Positions 37,287 to 46,835 are shown, numbered from the stretch's first letter. The stretch: DNA of 64,000 nt from Nostoc sp. S4 (GCA_029379225.1 JAQYWR010000007.1:113381-177380); one strand, 5' to 3'. Numbers and translations are program-made. The notes: generated by a model from the letters alone, not told the origin.

Positions 37287-37700
37287 ATGTTAGTCCAAGA
37301 ACAGCCAAAACTGATTGGTCATGTTGCTAAGTCTAGTGGTGTACCAATTAAAACTATTCGCTACTATGAGGAGCTAGGCTTACTCAAATCATTAGGGAGA
37401 ACTGAGGGTGGATTTAGATTATTCAACTCTGATGTTTTGGCTCGCTTGAACTTTATCAAACGTGCCCAAAGCCTAGGATTGACCTTATCAGAAATTAAGA
37501 ATTTTTTGGATGTTCACGACGGAGGTGAATTACCCTGCATACATATAAAAGCTAAACTGCAAGATAAAATCGCAGCTATTGATGAACAAATTCAGCAATT
37601 ACTCATTCTCAGGCAAGAATTATCAGGACTAGTTTCTGGTTGGGAAACAATACCTGAAAATCCTGAACAAACAATTTGTCCTATTATTGAAAGAAATTAA
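37287..37700 (+). CDS. MerR family metal-responsive regulator
   Basis: 137 residues. N-terminal winged helix (LIGHVAKSSGVPIKTIRYYEELGLL, given in part), YRxF-like RTEGGFRLF wing, a long dimerisation helix and a C-terminal metal loop. Candidate ligands are Cys84 and His86 at the start of the dimerisation helix and Cys131 in ICPIIE. A Cys at the first position is typical of ZntR/CadR-like sensors of divalent ions, whereas Cu(I)-sensing CueR has Ser there. It nevertheless shares its operator with the Cu-type ATPase gene, so the inducing metal is uncertain. Confidence 0.9.
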   Translation: MLVQEQPKLIGHVAKSSGVPIKTIRYYEELGLLKSLGRTEGGFRLFNSDVLARLNFIKRAQSLGLTLSEIKNFLDVHDGGELPCIHIKAKLQDKIAAIDEQIQQLLILRQELSGLVSGWETIPENPEQTICPIIERN

Positions 37701-37873
37701 CCAATCAAACTGTTTATTTGATTTGTTATCAGCATCTCAACTTAGCTTCATGCATTGGGATGCTGATTTTTCTTATATAGCGGTTAAGCTGCCGTTGCAT
37801 TTAACTGGAGTTGAGACTAGCATTGTGAGAAAAAGCGGTCAGCTATGTAGTAGAAATCTTGAATCTACATTCT

Positions 37874-38824
37874 TCAAGGCTGGATAGTGTAACCACTAAC
37901 ATCAACCAATCGATACCCTTGACCGACTAACTGGTTGAAGGTGCTTTGATACTCAGATGAGGTCAAACCATGTCGTGCTACCCAAGCTGGGCCATCAGAT
38001 TTGTCCCAAATAGCAGCGTATCTAGCTTGGCCATTGACATTGTAACCACTGACATGAACTAATCTATAGCCCTGTGCAATTAGTTGGTCGAAGGTGCTTT
38101 GATACTCAGATGAAGTCAAACCATGTCGTGCTACCCAAGCTGGACCATCAGACTTCTCCCAAATAGCAGCGTATCTAGCTTGGCTGTTGACACTGTAACC
38201 GCTAACATCAACCAATTTATACCCTTGATTCACTAGTTGGTCGAAAGTGGCTTGATATTGGGCTGAGGTCAGTCCATGTCGTGCTACCCAAGCTGGGCCA
38301 TCAGACTTCTCCCAAATGGCGGCATATCTAGCTTGTCCATTTACTGCATAACCACTGACATGAACTAATCGATATCCTTGTCCAACTAATTGGTCGAACG
38401 TGCTTTGATATTGAGATGAGGTCAATCCATGTCGTGCCACCCAAGCTTTACCACTAGATTTCACCCAAATTGCCGCATATCTGTCTTGTCCGTTCACGGC
38501 ATAACCATTGACATCAACCAATCGATAGCCTTGACCAACTAGTTGATCGAAAGTTGTTTGATATTGAGATGAGGTCATCCCGTGTCGTGCTTGCCAAGCT
38601 GAACCACCAGATTTCACCCAAATTGCCGCATATCTATCTTGTGTGTTAGCGATCGCTTGGTGTCTGTTTAGAGGTATTCTCTGTGCTAGAATTTGATTTT
38701 GCTCAATTGCACTAATATTATTGAAATTACCAGCACGGTGAACGGGCCCTGCAAAAGCAGTACTTAGTAAAGATGACAGTAAAACTGCACTAGAGGCAGT
38801 CACAGCTAAAGTGTGTTGAAGCAT
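37874..38824 (-). CDS. Exported protein of five 51-residue tandem repeats (bacterial tandem repeat domain 1)
   Basis: From ATG 38824 the protein has a signal peptide (1–26, LLSTAFAG), a short linker and five repeats of 51 residues. Each starts RYAAIWxKSxGxAWxARHG, continues LTSxxYQxTFDQLxxQGY and ends LVxVSGYxVNGQ. I recognise this as the repeat found beside polyglycine-hydrolase and beta-lactamase-like domains, but here no catalytic domain is attached. The repeats are also near-identical in DNA (153-base period), suggesting recent amplification. Likely a surface or periplasmic binding protein. A TTG three codons upstream is a less likely start. Confidence 0.88.
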   Translation of the reverse strand: MLQHTLAVTASSAVLLSSLLSTAFAGPVHRAGNFNNISAIEQNQILAQRIPLNRHQAIANTQDRYAAIWVKSGGSAWQARHGMTSSQYQTTFDQLVGQGYRLVDVNGYAVNGQDRYAAIWVKSSGKAWVARHGLTSSQYQSTFDQLVGQGYRLVHVSGYAVNGQARYAAIWEKSDGPAWVARHGLTSAQYQATFDQLVNQGYKLVDVSGYSVNSQARYAAIWEKSDGPAWVARHGLTSSEYQSTFDQLIAQGYRLVHVSGYNVNGQARYAAIWDKSDGPAWVARHGLTSSEYQSTFNQLVGQGYRLVDVSGYTIQP

Positions 38825-39580
38825 AGCAGTCAAATAAATTTTTCAGAGTGTGTATGTTTGGCTTGTTCAGCCACACTAGCTAAATAGGTTGGTGTGAAAT
38901 TTTTTATGCAGTACTCCTAAGCAATGTTGGAGTGACTTAATGCCGATTATGACTTGGGAATTGTGGTTAGCGTGTGATATCGTTGCAAACAACCCTCTAC
39001 CTTCTCTCAAAGGGAGAGGTTAGCGCCAAGGCAAAAGTTTTTAGACAATTTGACTCCAGGAAGGGTTGCTGTGGCGATAGACAGCATTTTAGCGACCATT
39101 GGCATTCCTGCCCAAATATCGCGGAAAGTCCCCAAGCTGGAAATCAGCTCAACCACGACAACATAGAATTTGCTATCCTGTAATCAAAAAAACTACAACT
39201 AATCCACGCAAGCAACAACTAGAATCTGCTTAAGATTCTCGATTTTTTTGCCTCAAGCCAGTTTGTTTTTAACTCAGCGTTTCTGGGTCGCTTTTTGCCG
39301 CTTAGTCTAAACTCCAGATTTAAGAAAGTAGATTTTTTTATGTTGATTGTTGACAGTTGACAGTTGACAGTTGACTGTTAACTGTCAACGATCCTCATGA
39401 GCAATCGTGCAATTTAAAAGCGTAAAAACTAATCGCTTTGTTGCAATACAGTCATCACCCCACCCCGCATTTACTTACGCAGACGTTCCCCTTCCCGCTC
39501 TTAGGAAGGGGTTGGGGGTAGGGTCAAAATTGCCAAGAAAAAATATTTCACTTTCTCATTTAGAACTGCTATAGAGCGGA
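38825..39580. other. Intergenic region with a lone rightward terminator
   Basis: No convincing gene. A rightward frame (38974–39183, GTG start) has no known relatives or ribosome-binding site. TTGACAG heptamers repeat at 39348–39388 and form an inverted repeat. The terminator at 39221–39250 has no clear gene before it. Confidence 0.5.
39221..39249 (+). terminator. Rho-independent-type terminator
   Basis: AGAATCT (39221–39227) pairs with AGATTCT (39233–39239) across a five-base loop, followed by CGATTTTTTT. The T-run makes it a + strand terminator, but the neighbouring genes are on the - strand, so it may end a small RNA or an unrecognised short gene. Confidence 0.55.
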
Positions 39581-40078
39581 TTACTCTGTCATTTCAAACT
39601 CTAATTGATGACTCTTGAGAAAATCGTGAGTGAAATGATCTACCACATTCGTATCAGTTAGTTCTAAATTATAAAAATCCACAGTTTCATGTTCAAAGTA
39701 TGGCCCTGCGTGCCAAGTTCCCTGATGTAATTTAATAAAACAATTTCCCGGAATGTGGAAAGCAGCAATTTCCTCTAACACTGGTTGATTAACATCATTA
39801 TTCGGCGGACAAACTGCAATTAACCAATCTTTTCCTGACAAAGAACCCAAGCATTGAGTGCATTGTACGTGGCGAGTAATTTTATGAAACTTTCGCCCTC
39901 TTTTATCCAATTGCATAATATAAAATCGCGGAATTCCATTTTGCAAGTTCAACTTGGCATTTTCGGCATCATCAGCTTTGCCTTCTTGACTAGCAAAAAT
40001 TACCTGTCCATAAGGCCGAAAATTTTCTGGTGTCACCCATTGCGCCTGCAATTGTTGTACTGTTCGCGATGTATTCAT
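39581..40078 (-). CDS. Ureidoglycolate lyase (AllA family)
   Basis: 165 residues with the cupin-like family signatures FHKITRHVQCTQCLGSL, IAVCPP and IKLHQGTWHAGP. The enzyme splits ureidoglycolate to glyoxylate and urea in purine/allantoin breakdown, letting the cell recover nitrogen. No other allantoin genes are in the window. Length is normal. Confidence 0.9.
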   Translation of the reverse strand: MNTSRTVQQLQAQWVTPENFRPYGQVIFASQEGKADDAENAKLNLQNGIPRFYIMQLDKRGRKFHKITRHVQCTQCLGSLSGKDWLIAVCPPNNDVNQPVLEEIAAFHIPGNCFIKLHQGTWHAGPYFEHETVDFYNLELTDTNVVDHFTHDFLKSHQLEFEMTE

Positions 40079-40175
40079 AGCAAATCTTCTTGAAATTATT
40101 CAGGTTTATTGTGTGAATTCAGAAATTCAGGAGCATTTTTGACAAGGCTCCTGAATTGCTTACCTCAAAACAACC

Positions 40176-41195
40176 TCAGCTAGCTAGATAACTACGTACT
40201 TGTTCCTTTTGACGCCTCAGAAGGCTTAAAGCTTTTTGCTCTATTTGACGCACCCGTTCTCGACTAATACCCATGCGATCGCCAATTTGTGCTAAAGAAA
40301 GTTCATGTCCATCTGTCAGACCAAAACGTAAGGTTAATATTTCTCGTTGCTGGGGAGACAGCTTTGACAATAAGTTTTGTAAATCTTGGTGCAGCGATTC
40401 TTCAGCAGCGTAGTCTTCGGGAGAAAGTCCGTCATCTTGCAATATGTCTTGCAATTCTGTATCCTGTTGTTCGCCAACTCGCGCTTCTAGGGAGAAGGGT
40501 TGACGAGCTAAATACAAACACTCGCGAATCTGGCTGGTTGTTAAAGATAACGCTTCGGCAATTTCAGCAGTAGTGGGAACGCGACCCAACTGTTGAGATA
40601 ATTCTCGCTGTACCCGCTTAATTTTATTCAGCTTTTCAAAAATGTGAATTGGTAACCTAATTGTACGTCCTTGTTGAGCGATCGCTCTTGTGATTCCTTG
40701 ACGAATCCACCAGTAAGCATAGGTAGAAAACTTGTAACCAAGAGCAGGATCGAATTTATCTACCCCTCGTTCTAAACCCAAAGTACCCTCTTGAATTAAA
40801 TCCATAAATTCCAAGTTGCGATGCTGGTATTTTTTCGCCACTGCTACCACTAACCGGAGATTAGCTTGAATCATTTTCTGCTTGGCTTGCTGTCCTTGCC
40901 TTAGCTGTTGCTTTAGTACCTCAACACTTAAATCTATCTGCTCTGCCCATTCTTGCAGCGTAGGTTCGTGCTTTAGTTTCACAGCTAATTCTTCTTTGAC
41001 AGCTAATAAATTCATCATCTGCTGCACTTGTTGGGCAAAAATAACCTCTTGCTCGCGAGTCAACAAATCTACACGCCCGATCTCTTGCAGATAAATACGC
41101 ACAATATCATCTGTAGTTCGAGCTTTTTTATCTGCAACGCCACTTTTTTTGTTCGTGTTTTGAACTTCGGTTTGTGGAGATGTTAAGCTGCTCAT
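40176..41195 (-). CDS. RNA polymerase group 2 sigma factor (SigB/SigD-like)
   Basis: 339 residues: region 1.2 (DDIVRIYLQEIGRVDLLT), region 2 with the core-binding and -10 recognition segment (LDLIQEGTLGLERGV-type, FSTYAYWWIRQGITRAI), region 3, and region 4 helix-turn-helix (LSLAQIGDRMGISRERVRQIE). It lacks the long region 1.1 of the principal sigma factor, as in cyanobacterial group 2 sigmas, which redirect transcription under nutrient, light or redox change. The exact paralogue letter cannot be fixed without a tree. Confidence 0.93.
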   Translation of the reverse strand: MSSLTSPQTEVQNTNKKSGVADKKARTTDDIVRIYLQEIGRVDLLTREQEVIFAQQVQQMMNLLAVKEELAVKLKHEPTLQEWAEQIDLSVEVLKQQLRQGQQAKQKMIQANLRLVVAVAKKYQHRNLEFMDLIQEGTLGLERGVDKFDPALGYKFSTYAYWWIRQGITRAIAQQGRTIRLPIHIFEKLNKIKRVQRELSQQLGRVPTTAEIAEALSLTTSQIRECLYLARQPFSLEARVGEQQDTELQDILQDDGLSPEDYAAEESLHQDLQNLLSKLSPQQREILTLRFGLTDGHELSLAQIGDRMGISRERVRQIEQKALSLLRRQKEQVRSYLAS

Positions 41196-41217
41196 GGTTA
41201 TTCACTCCTATGTAACC

Positions 41218-41499
41218 TTATGAATTTATTGGTATCAAGCCTAGATGTTGAGACTCATAATGCACGTAGATATCTGCGTTAGAGGTGGTATTATGAATGT
41301 AATTACTGCTGGTGACATTTTCTGTACTAAAAGTAGTAACAGTGGTCACATTAACATCAAGGATAATAGTTGGCAAGACAGCAACACCTACGATCACCAC
41401 TAAATAACCTAATTTAAGCCAAAAAATTTCCGCTTGCAGGCGCTTAGTTGAGTACTGTCGAGTAGAACTAATACATTTGACAAAATACTCACTACACAT
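41218..41499 (-). CDS. Possible small membrane protein upstream of the sigma gene
   Basis: 93 residues with one hydrophobic helix (about 29–46, LGYLVVIVGVAVLPTIIL) and a Thr/Asn/Ser-rich extracytoplasmic-type tail. It ends 23 bases before the sigma factor start, same strand. No ribosome-binding site or family is recognised; it could be a chance frame in the sigma leader. Confidence 0.4.
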   Translation of the reverse strand: MCSEYFVKCISSTRQYSTKRLQAEIFWLKLGYLVVIVGVAVLPTIILDVNVTTVTTFSTENVTSSNYIHNTTSNADIYVHYESQHLGLIPINS

Positions 41500-41935
41500 A
41501 TAAAAATCTTATTTGATGACTAACAAATAAAAAATATCAGCTGCTTACACTTAACAGTCAACAGCCATCACTGATATTGTTCGCTTTCTCATTGATGATT
41601 GCTATTTATATGTGTAATAAGGCACAGTTATTCTTAACGTAAATTTCAGATAAAATACCAGAAAAAATCTTGTTTCTCGATTGTCGCAACAAAATACTTT
41701 TCATTGTACTGCTGTCTCTTAGACCAGAGTTGCAGCCTCCAATCTAAAGGAATAAGACCAATAATAAATAGTTCTTGAAATTTACTCTGATAACTCATAA
41801 CTATGTTTCAAGTAGGAATTTTAACCCCACCTGAAACGATGCTGCCATTATTGAGCACTGAGTAGAAACCTTTTTAAATTAGGAATATGAATCAAGAATT
41901 ATGAACTACATTGATTATTTCGGAAACTTACTGAC
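41500..41935. other. Intergenic region
   Basis: AT-rich. CTTAACAGTCAACAGCCATCA-like heptamer repeats near 41548–41570 are the only structure noted. Confidence 0.4.
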
Positions 41936-42334
41936 TCAAAACTGAGTAACTGTTAGTTTAATGCCAGAATCGAGTTTAGGAACCCTGAGATATTCAATTG
42001 GCTCATAACTTTGACGAGTTTGGGCATTGGTTTGTTTGGGACATGCCTTGAAGAAAGACTCTGGGTTATTGATGATTTCACGCGGGTTTATTTTTGGACA
42101 TTGTTGGTCTTGGACTGCTGAAATTGATTGATGAGGAATTGGTTTAATATTGTTAGTCCGTCCAGTAAAATTCCTCCATTTAGTATTAATCGTAGCAGGT
42201 TCAGTCAATAACACTTGGGCTTGATTGCGATCGCCTGTTGGAGTTGGAATATTCTCTTGGTTACCAAAAGCGCTCTGAGGCAGAGCAAGTGCGCTAATCG
42301 CAACAAATAAGGGGATGGAAAAGGATTTCATCAT
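41936..42334 (-). CDS. Exported protein of unknown function
   Basis: From ATG 42334 (a second ATG follows directly) the 132-residue product has a signal peptide (about 1–24, LPQSAFG) and a polar mature part with two Cys (CPKINP and FKACPK) that could form a disulfide. No recognised domain. Weak GAGA upstream. Confidence 0.6.
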   Translation of the reverse strand: MMKSFSIPLFVAISALALPQSAFGNQENIPTPTGDRNQAQVLLTEPATINTKWRNFTGRTNNIKPIPHQSISAVQDQQCPKINPREIINNPESFFKACPKQTNAQTRQSYEPIEYLRVPKLDSGIKLTVTQF

Positions 42335-42769
42335 TAAATTTCTCAAGCTTGTCAGTTTAATAACTACAATTGCCTAAATACAGATACCGAAAAATAGGAG
42401 TCTGATTTTAATACTTCTTAAAGCATATACAAACAATTAAGTAATCGTCATGCACTGTGTGGATGAAAATGGGCATGGGACATGAGGCTTGGGGCATAGT
42501 CCGCAGGAAAACAGAAGCGGGGCAGGGAAGCGGAGAGCAGAAGGCAGGGGGAAAGAGAATTTCTTAGTTTTTGCACAAATGCGCGAATTATAACTAATTA
42601 GGTGGACACGATCTAAAAACATATTTTGTGATTGCTAGCATCAGGGAAATGGAGCGTACCACTTTATGGAAGCAAGCTACGCGGTAGCGTCTCGTAGAGA
42701 AGGAGTACGCTTGATTGGCAGTGATTATCCACCATCTTGGTAAATTTGCTTGCATTGGGATGCTGTATT

Positions 42770-42860
42770 GAGTATTTGAGCTTCATTAATGAGTATTTGA
42801 GCTTCATTAATGAGCCTTTGGCTTCATTAATGAGTATTTGAGCCTCATTAATGAGTCTTT
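42770..42860. repeat. 21-bp tandem repeat, about four units
   Basis: Units of the type GAGTATTTGAGCTTCATTAA(T): two identical 21-base copies, one of 20 bases, one with a single change and a partial fifth. ATTAAT makes each unit partly palindromic. Same period as the minisatellite at 33782–34050 but a different sequence. Confidence 0.85.
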
Positions 42861-42957
42861 TATAGCCGTAGTCACACCCTTTAGGACATAATGACAAGCG
42901 TGAATCTCAGCAAGAGTAAGGTTTTTACCTCCTGCCTTCTGTCTCCTGCCTCCTCCT
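42861..42957 (-). repeat. Dispersed composite repeat, copy B
   Basis: Bases 42861–42903 are the exact reverse complement of 11670–11712. The flanking purine-rich tract (read on the - strand) precedes it as in copy A, separated by a diverged stretch that starts GGTAAAAACC. Confidence 0.8.
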
Positions 42958-43419
42958 ATATAAGTGTTGCTGCTAAACACCGTATCTACTTCAATAGAAT
43001 ATTCTGCACAATAATTTTTACAACCCAATCAGAACTAAGTCATCTACACAATAGAATCATTATCCCTTGCAGACTTAGGGTTTGGTTATGGCTGGCGGTT
43101 GGAAACCGCGCCTATATAAGCGAGCTTTGCCTGCGCGGACTAACAATATCTAATCAAGCTGTGTGGTTGGTTTTGTTTTTGTAGCTGCGATTTCTAATCG
43201 GCAGGGTAAAATTTCCTCAATTGCTATCGAGTAGCATTTTGGTTGAGAAGATTGCCAGACAATCTTTATTCACCAAGTTTCGTTAGGATATTGTAATCTG
43301 GGCAATAGCCACTCTTTTACTGATGTGACGCCTAGCGTAGGTATAGCCCGCACTTCTCTGCGAGACGCTGCGCGAACGACAAGCTCAGTGACCATCGTAG
43401 ACATCGCTTTTTCACATCC

Positions 43420-45744
43420 ATGACAACAACCATTGACTTTCTCAGTCACCTTAACCCCAGCCAACGTCAAGCTGTCGAACATTACTGCGGGCCGTTGCTA
43501 GTTGTTGCTGGCGCGGGTTCGGGTAAAACACGAGCGCTGACTTATCGGATTGCAAATCTGATCCTCAAACACCGTGTAGATCCAGAAAATATCCTAGCGG
43601 TTACTTTTACTAACAAAGCCGCACGGGAGATGAAAGACCGGATTCAACGGTTGTTCGCCGAACAAGAAGCAATGAAACAATACGGTCAGCGTTTGGATTT
43701 GTTGACAGAATACCAACAAATGCAATTGCGATCGCAAGTTTATAAAAACACTATTAAAGATTTGTGGTGCGGTACTTTCCACAGTTTATTTTCCCGGATT
43801 CTTCGCTTTGATATTGAAAAATATCAAGACGATAAAGGACGCCGCTGGAATCGCAATTTTTCTATCTTTGATGAATCAGATGTTCAAAGTATTATCAAAG
43901 AAATTGTCAACAAACAATTAAATCTAGACGATAAAAAATTTGACGCTCGCTCTGTCCGTTACGCTATTAGTAACGCAAAAAACCAAGGCTTATCACCCCA
44001 AGAATTTGAACGAGAACAACCCAATTATCGCGGACGGGTAATTGCCGATGTTTATAATATATATCAAGATAAGTTAGCCGAAAATAATGCTCTCGATTTT
44101 GACGATTTAATTCTCGTACCTACAAGATTATTTCAACAAAACGAGCAAGTCTTGGGTTACTGGCACCGCAAGTTTCGCCATATCCTTGTAGATGAATATC
44201 AAGATACTAACCGTACTCAATATCAACTGATTCATTTATTAGTAACTAATGGCGAAACCAAAAAGAGCGAATGGGAATGGCAAAATCGCTCAGTTTTTGT
44301 TGTCGGTGATGCAGACCAATCTATTTACAGTTTCCGCATGGCAGATTTTACAATCTTGCTAGAATTTCAGAATGATTTTGGTGATGGTTTGGCAGATGAC
44401 GATACCCGCACAATGGTCAAGTTAGAAGAAAACTATCGCTCTTGTGAAAATATTCTACAAGCTGCTAATGAATTAATTGAAAATAACACCCAACGAATTG
44501 ATAAAATTCTTAAACCGACGCGGGGGCCGGGCGAGCAGATTTTTTGTCATAAAGCCGATGAAGAACTTGCAGAAGCGTCATTTGTGATTAGTCAAGTTCG
44601 CACTTTAGAACAGCAAAATCCTGAGTTGAACTGGGGGAGTTTTGCTGTACTTTATCGCACAAATGCTCAATCTCGTCCTTTTGAAGAATTGTTAGTCAGG
44701 AATCAAATTCCTTACACAGTTGTGGGAGGAATGAAATTTTACGATCGCAAAGAAATCAAAGATGTCATCGCTTATTTAAGAGCGATCGCCAACCCAGCGG
44801 ATACAGTAAGTTTATTGCGAGTTATTAATACTCCCCGGCGGGGAATTGGCAAAAGTACTGTTGATGCTTTGGTCAACGCCTCCCAGCAATTAGGGACGAC
44901 TTTGTGGGAAATACTCAGCGACGAAACATCAGTTAATACATTAGCCGGACGCGCAACAAAAGCTGTAAATAGCTTTGCCCAAATGATTAGCCGTTGGCAA
45001 GAACAAATCGGCACGCTTCCCGTGACTGAGGTTTTACAAGGAATACTAGAAGATTCTGGTTACGTTCAAGACTTAATGAATCAAGGCACAGATGAAGCCA
45101 CAGATAGAGTACAAAACGTCCAGGAACTTTACAACGCTGCACTGCAATTTCAAGAAGAAAACGAAGACATTTCCCTGACAGCATTCCTGCAAAGTACCGC
45201 CCTCAGTTCCGATTTAGATAATTTAAAAGAAGGACAAACAGCGGTTTCTTTGATGACTTTACACGCCTCCAAAGGATTAGAATTTCCCGTGGTCTTTTTA
45301 GTAGGATTAGAACAGGGACTATTTCCTGGTTACCGTTCGTTGAGTGATCCCGCAGCTTTGGAAGAAGAACGCCGCTTGTGTTATGTAGGAATTACTCGCG
45401 CCCAAGAAAGATTGTATTTATCACACGCCCGTGAACGTCGTTTGTATGGTTCTCGCGAACCCGCAGTGCGATCGCAATTTCTCGACGAATTACCAGAAGA
45501 ATTATTAGCTACCCAACAAGTGAGTCGTCAAACTTATACCAAAAGTGCCTATAATTCAGGTGGTAAGCCAGATACAAGCCACAATTGGCAAGTAGGCGAT
45601 CGAGTATTACATAAAATTTTTGGTCTTGGCGAAATTACACACGTTTTCGGAACGGGTAGTAAAATGTCTGTAGCGATTAAATTTGCCAATTTGGGGCAAA
45701 AAATTGTTGACCCAAGGATAGCACAATTACAAAGAGTCGAATAA
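43420..45744 (+). CDS. pcrA: UvrD/PcrA-type DNA helicase
   Basis: 774 residues with superfamily 1A motifs in order: Q motif LNPSQRQAV, Walker A AGAGSGKT (about 30–37), TFTNKAAREM, CGTFHSLFSRIL, DEYQDTN, VGDADQSIYSFR, LEENYRS, LMTLHASKGLEFPVVFL and VGITRAQERLYL. The C-terminal WQVGDRVLHKIFGLGEI…VAIKFA is the small Tudor-like domain seen in PcrA that contacts RNA polymerase. It unwinds DNA 3' to 5' in repair and conflict resolution. A 20–30 residue Gln-rich insertion around 75–105 is typical of cyanobacterial copies. Confidence 0.95.
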   Translation: MTTTIDFLSHLNPSQRQAVEHYCGPLLVVAGAGSGKTRALTYRIANLILKHRVDPENILAVTFTNKAAREMKDRIQRLFAEQEAMKQYGQRLDLLTEYQQMQLRSQVYKNTIKDLWCGTFHSLFSRILRFDIEKYQDDKGRRWNRNFSIFDESDVQSIIKEIVNKQLNLDDKKFDARSVRYAISNAKNQGLSPQEFEREQPNYRGRVIADVYNIYQDKLAENNALDFDDLILVPTRLFQQNEQVLGYWHRKFRHILVDEYQDTNRTQYQLIHLLVTNGETKKSEWEWQNRSVFVVGDADQSIYSFRMADFTILLEFQNDFGDGLADDDTRTMVKLEENYRSCENILQAANELIENNTQRIDKILKPTRGPGEQIFCHKADEELAEASFVISQVRTLEQQNPELNWGSFAVLYRTNAQSRPFEELLVRNQIPYTVVGGMKFYDRKEIKDVIAYLRAIANPADTVSLLRVINTPRRGIGKSTVDALVNASQQLGTTLWEILSDETSVNTLAGRATKAVNSFAQMISRWQEQIGTLPVTEVLQGILEDSGYVQDLMNQGTDEATDRVQNVQELYNAALQFQEENEDISLTAFLQSTALSSDLDNLKEGQTAVSLMTLHASKGLEFPVVFLVGLEQGLFPGYRSLSDPAALEEERRLCYVGITRAQERLYLSHARERRLYGSREPAVRSQFLDELPEELLATQQVSRQTYTKSAYNSGGKPDTSHNWQVGDRVLHKIFGLGEITHVFGTGSKMSVAIKFANLGQKIVDPRIAQLQRVE

Positions 45745-45798
45745 AAGTCACAGCTTTGCGACTTCTTTAATAAGTTGCAGAGCTTGTTTTATACTTTT

Positions 45799-46092
45799 TT
45801 ATATTTCAACTTTTTGAAAATGTTCAACTGTAGGAAATGGATCGTAAAAATGATGCAGAAGTTTCTTCCACTCTTGATATTCAGTAGAACCTCGAAATCC
45901 CACAGTATGAGATTCTAAGCTTTCCCATCTCACAAGTAATAAATATTTCCCTTGTACTTCTATGCATTTGTGCAATTCATGGAATAAATATCCATTGATT
46001 GAGGAAATAAATTTAGAAGCCTTTTTGAAATCAGCTTCAAAATCGGATTCCAAACCGGGTTTAACATGAAGTATCACAGCCTCAAGAATCAT
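45799..46092 (-). CDS. Antibiotic biosynthesis monooxygenase (ABM) domain protein
   Basis: Start placed at ATG 46092 (MILEAVILHVKPG), where the fold begins; the frame is open further upstream to 46188 but those residues look unrelated. The 97-residue product is one ferredoxin-like ABM domain: ILHVKPGLESDFE, INGYLFHELHKC, YLLLVRWESLESH. Such dimeric proteins include haem-degrading and quinol monooxygenases and many of unknown role. It follows the HNH gene by about 90 bases. Confidence 0.8.
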   Translation of the reverse strand: MILEAVILHVKPGLESDFEADFKKASKFISSINGYLFHELHKCIEVQGKYLLLVRWESLESHTVGFRGSTEYQEWKKLLHHFYDPFPTVEHFQKVEI

Positions 46093-46184
46093 ATAGTCTT
46101 TGGTGAGAATTAAATTGATGTTATTTAGTATAATTTGAATGTGATGTCTACGATGAGCTATGCCTACATACACATTTTTATCAA

Positions 46185-46835
46185 TCAAAAATAATTATTG
46201 AATAAATAGCTAATTGCCGCACAAAACGGAGTATATCGCCCATTTTTATCAGGTTTTTCATAACCTTGAGCAAGTAGCTGTATTTCTGCTTCAGTTAAAC
46301 CATCAGTAGCAAGCAATGCAGCATCAATTGCTAGTTTACGCATGTTTTGTAGCTTGCTGATATTGAGTGCAAGCTTCTCAATCGTTGTTTCAGCAGCAGC
46401 TTTTTTAGCTGGATTATCTATTGGTAGAATTTCACCAGAAGCAGGGTATTGAAAAAAATCAGCACAGGTTATTTCCAAGGGTGAAACCATCAAATTTTCA
46501 TCATACCAATACTTTTTCTTATGTCCACAATGCACGGGAACAGGAGGAGGTTCTTCACTTTCTCCTTGGCACGAGGCGATGAGATTTTTATATTCTAGAG
46601 ATAGACTTGGATAAGTACTACGAGGTTTGAGGTGTTCTATGTGGCTAGTTTCTCTAGTAATACGCATTCCACAATAGCAACAGCTATATCCTTGTTCTTT
46701 AAGTAAAGCATCATGTACTATAGGTTTTTCTGGTGCTTGAAAATTCTCATCCCAGCTAGGTTTCCAATCATCGTTTTCTAAAGCTTTCCAAGCAGTAAAT
46801 TTTTCTGGTTCTTGATTTTTTTTGATGTACTTCAT
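46185..46835 (-). CDS. ptuB: HNH endonuclease, PtuB-like (Septu/retron effector type)
   Basis: 216 residues with a zinc-and-HNH core: CCYCGM (Cys52–55), SHIEHLKPRS (His65, His68), YKNLIASCQG (Asn84, Cys89) and a distal HCGHKK. This arrangement is the HNH nuclease found with PtuA ATPases in Septu anti-phage systems and as the effector of some retrons. Its ATG overlaps the ATPase stop in ATGA, so the two are translationally coupled. It is thought to cleave nucleic acid when phage infection is sensed. Confidence 0.85.
   Translation of the reverse strand: MKYIKKNQEPEKFTAWKALENDDWKPSWDENFQAPEKPIVHDALLKEQGYSCCYCGMRITRETSHIEHLKPRSTYPSLSLEYKNLIASCQGESEEPPPVPVHCGHKKKYWYDENLMVSPLEITCADFFQYPASGEILPIDNPAKKAAAETTIEKLALNISKLQNMRKLAIDAALLATDGLTEAEIQLLAQGYEKPDKNGRYTPFCAAISYLFNNYF

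Larger units (their letters stand above)
42335..43419. other. Repeat-rich intergenic region
   Basis: About 1.1 kb with no supported gene but many repeats: purine-rich tract (42520–42556), the AAGCTACGCGGTAGCGTCTCG element (42674–42702), a 21-bp tandem repeat (42770–42860), the inverted 43-base unit (42861–42903) with its purine tract (42925–42957), a GGCGGTTGGAAACCGC hairpin element (about 43094–43145) and a diverged palindrome (43353–43376). Several short frames here only read through the repeats. Confidence 0.75.

Noticed and set aside
37687..37887. 66-residue gene after merR
   Set aside because: Overlaps the merR end and the tail of the repeat-protein gene on the other strand; composition is non-coding in character.
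42664..43184. Several short genes on both strands
   Set aside because: They only read through the 21-bp and composite repeats.
46093..46188. Longer N-terminus for the ABM protein
   Set aside because: The extra 32 residues do not look like protein-domain sequence and the fold begins at the ATG at 46092.
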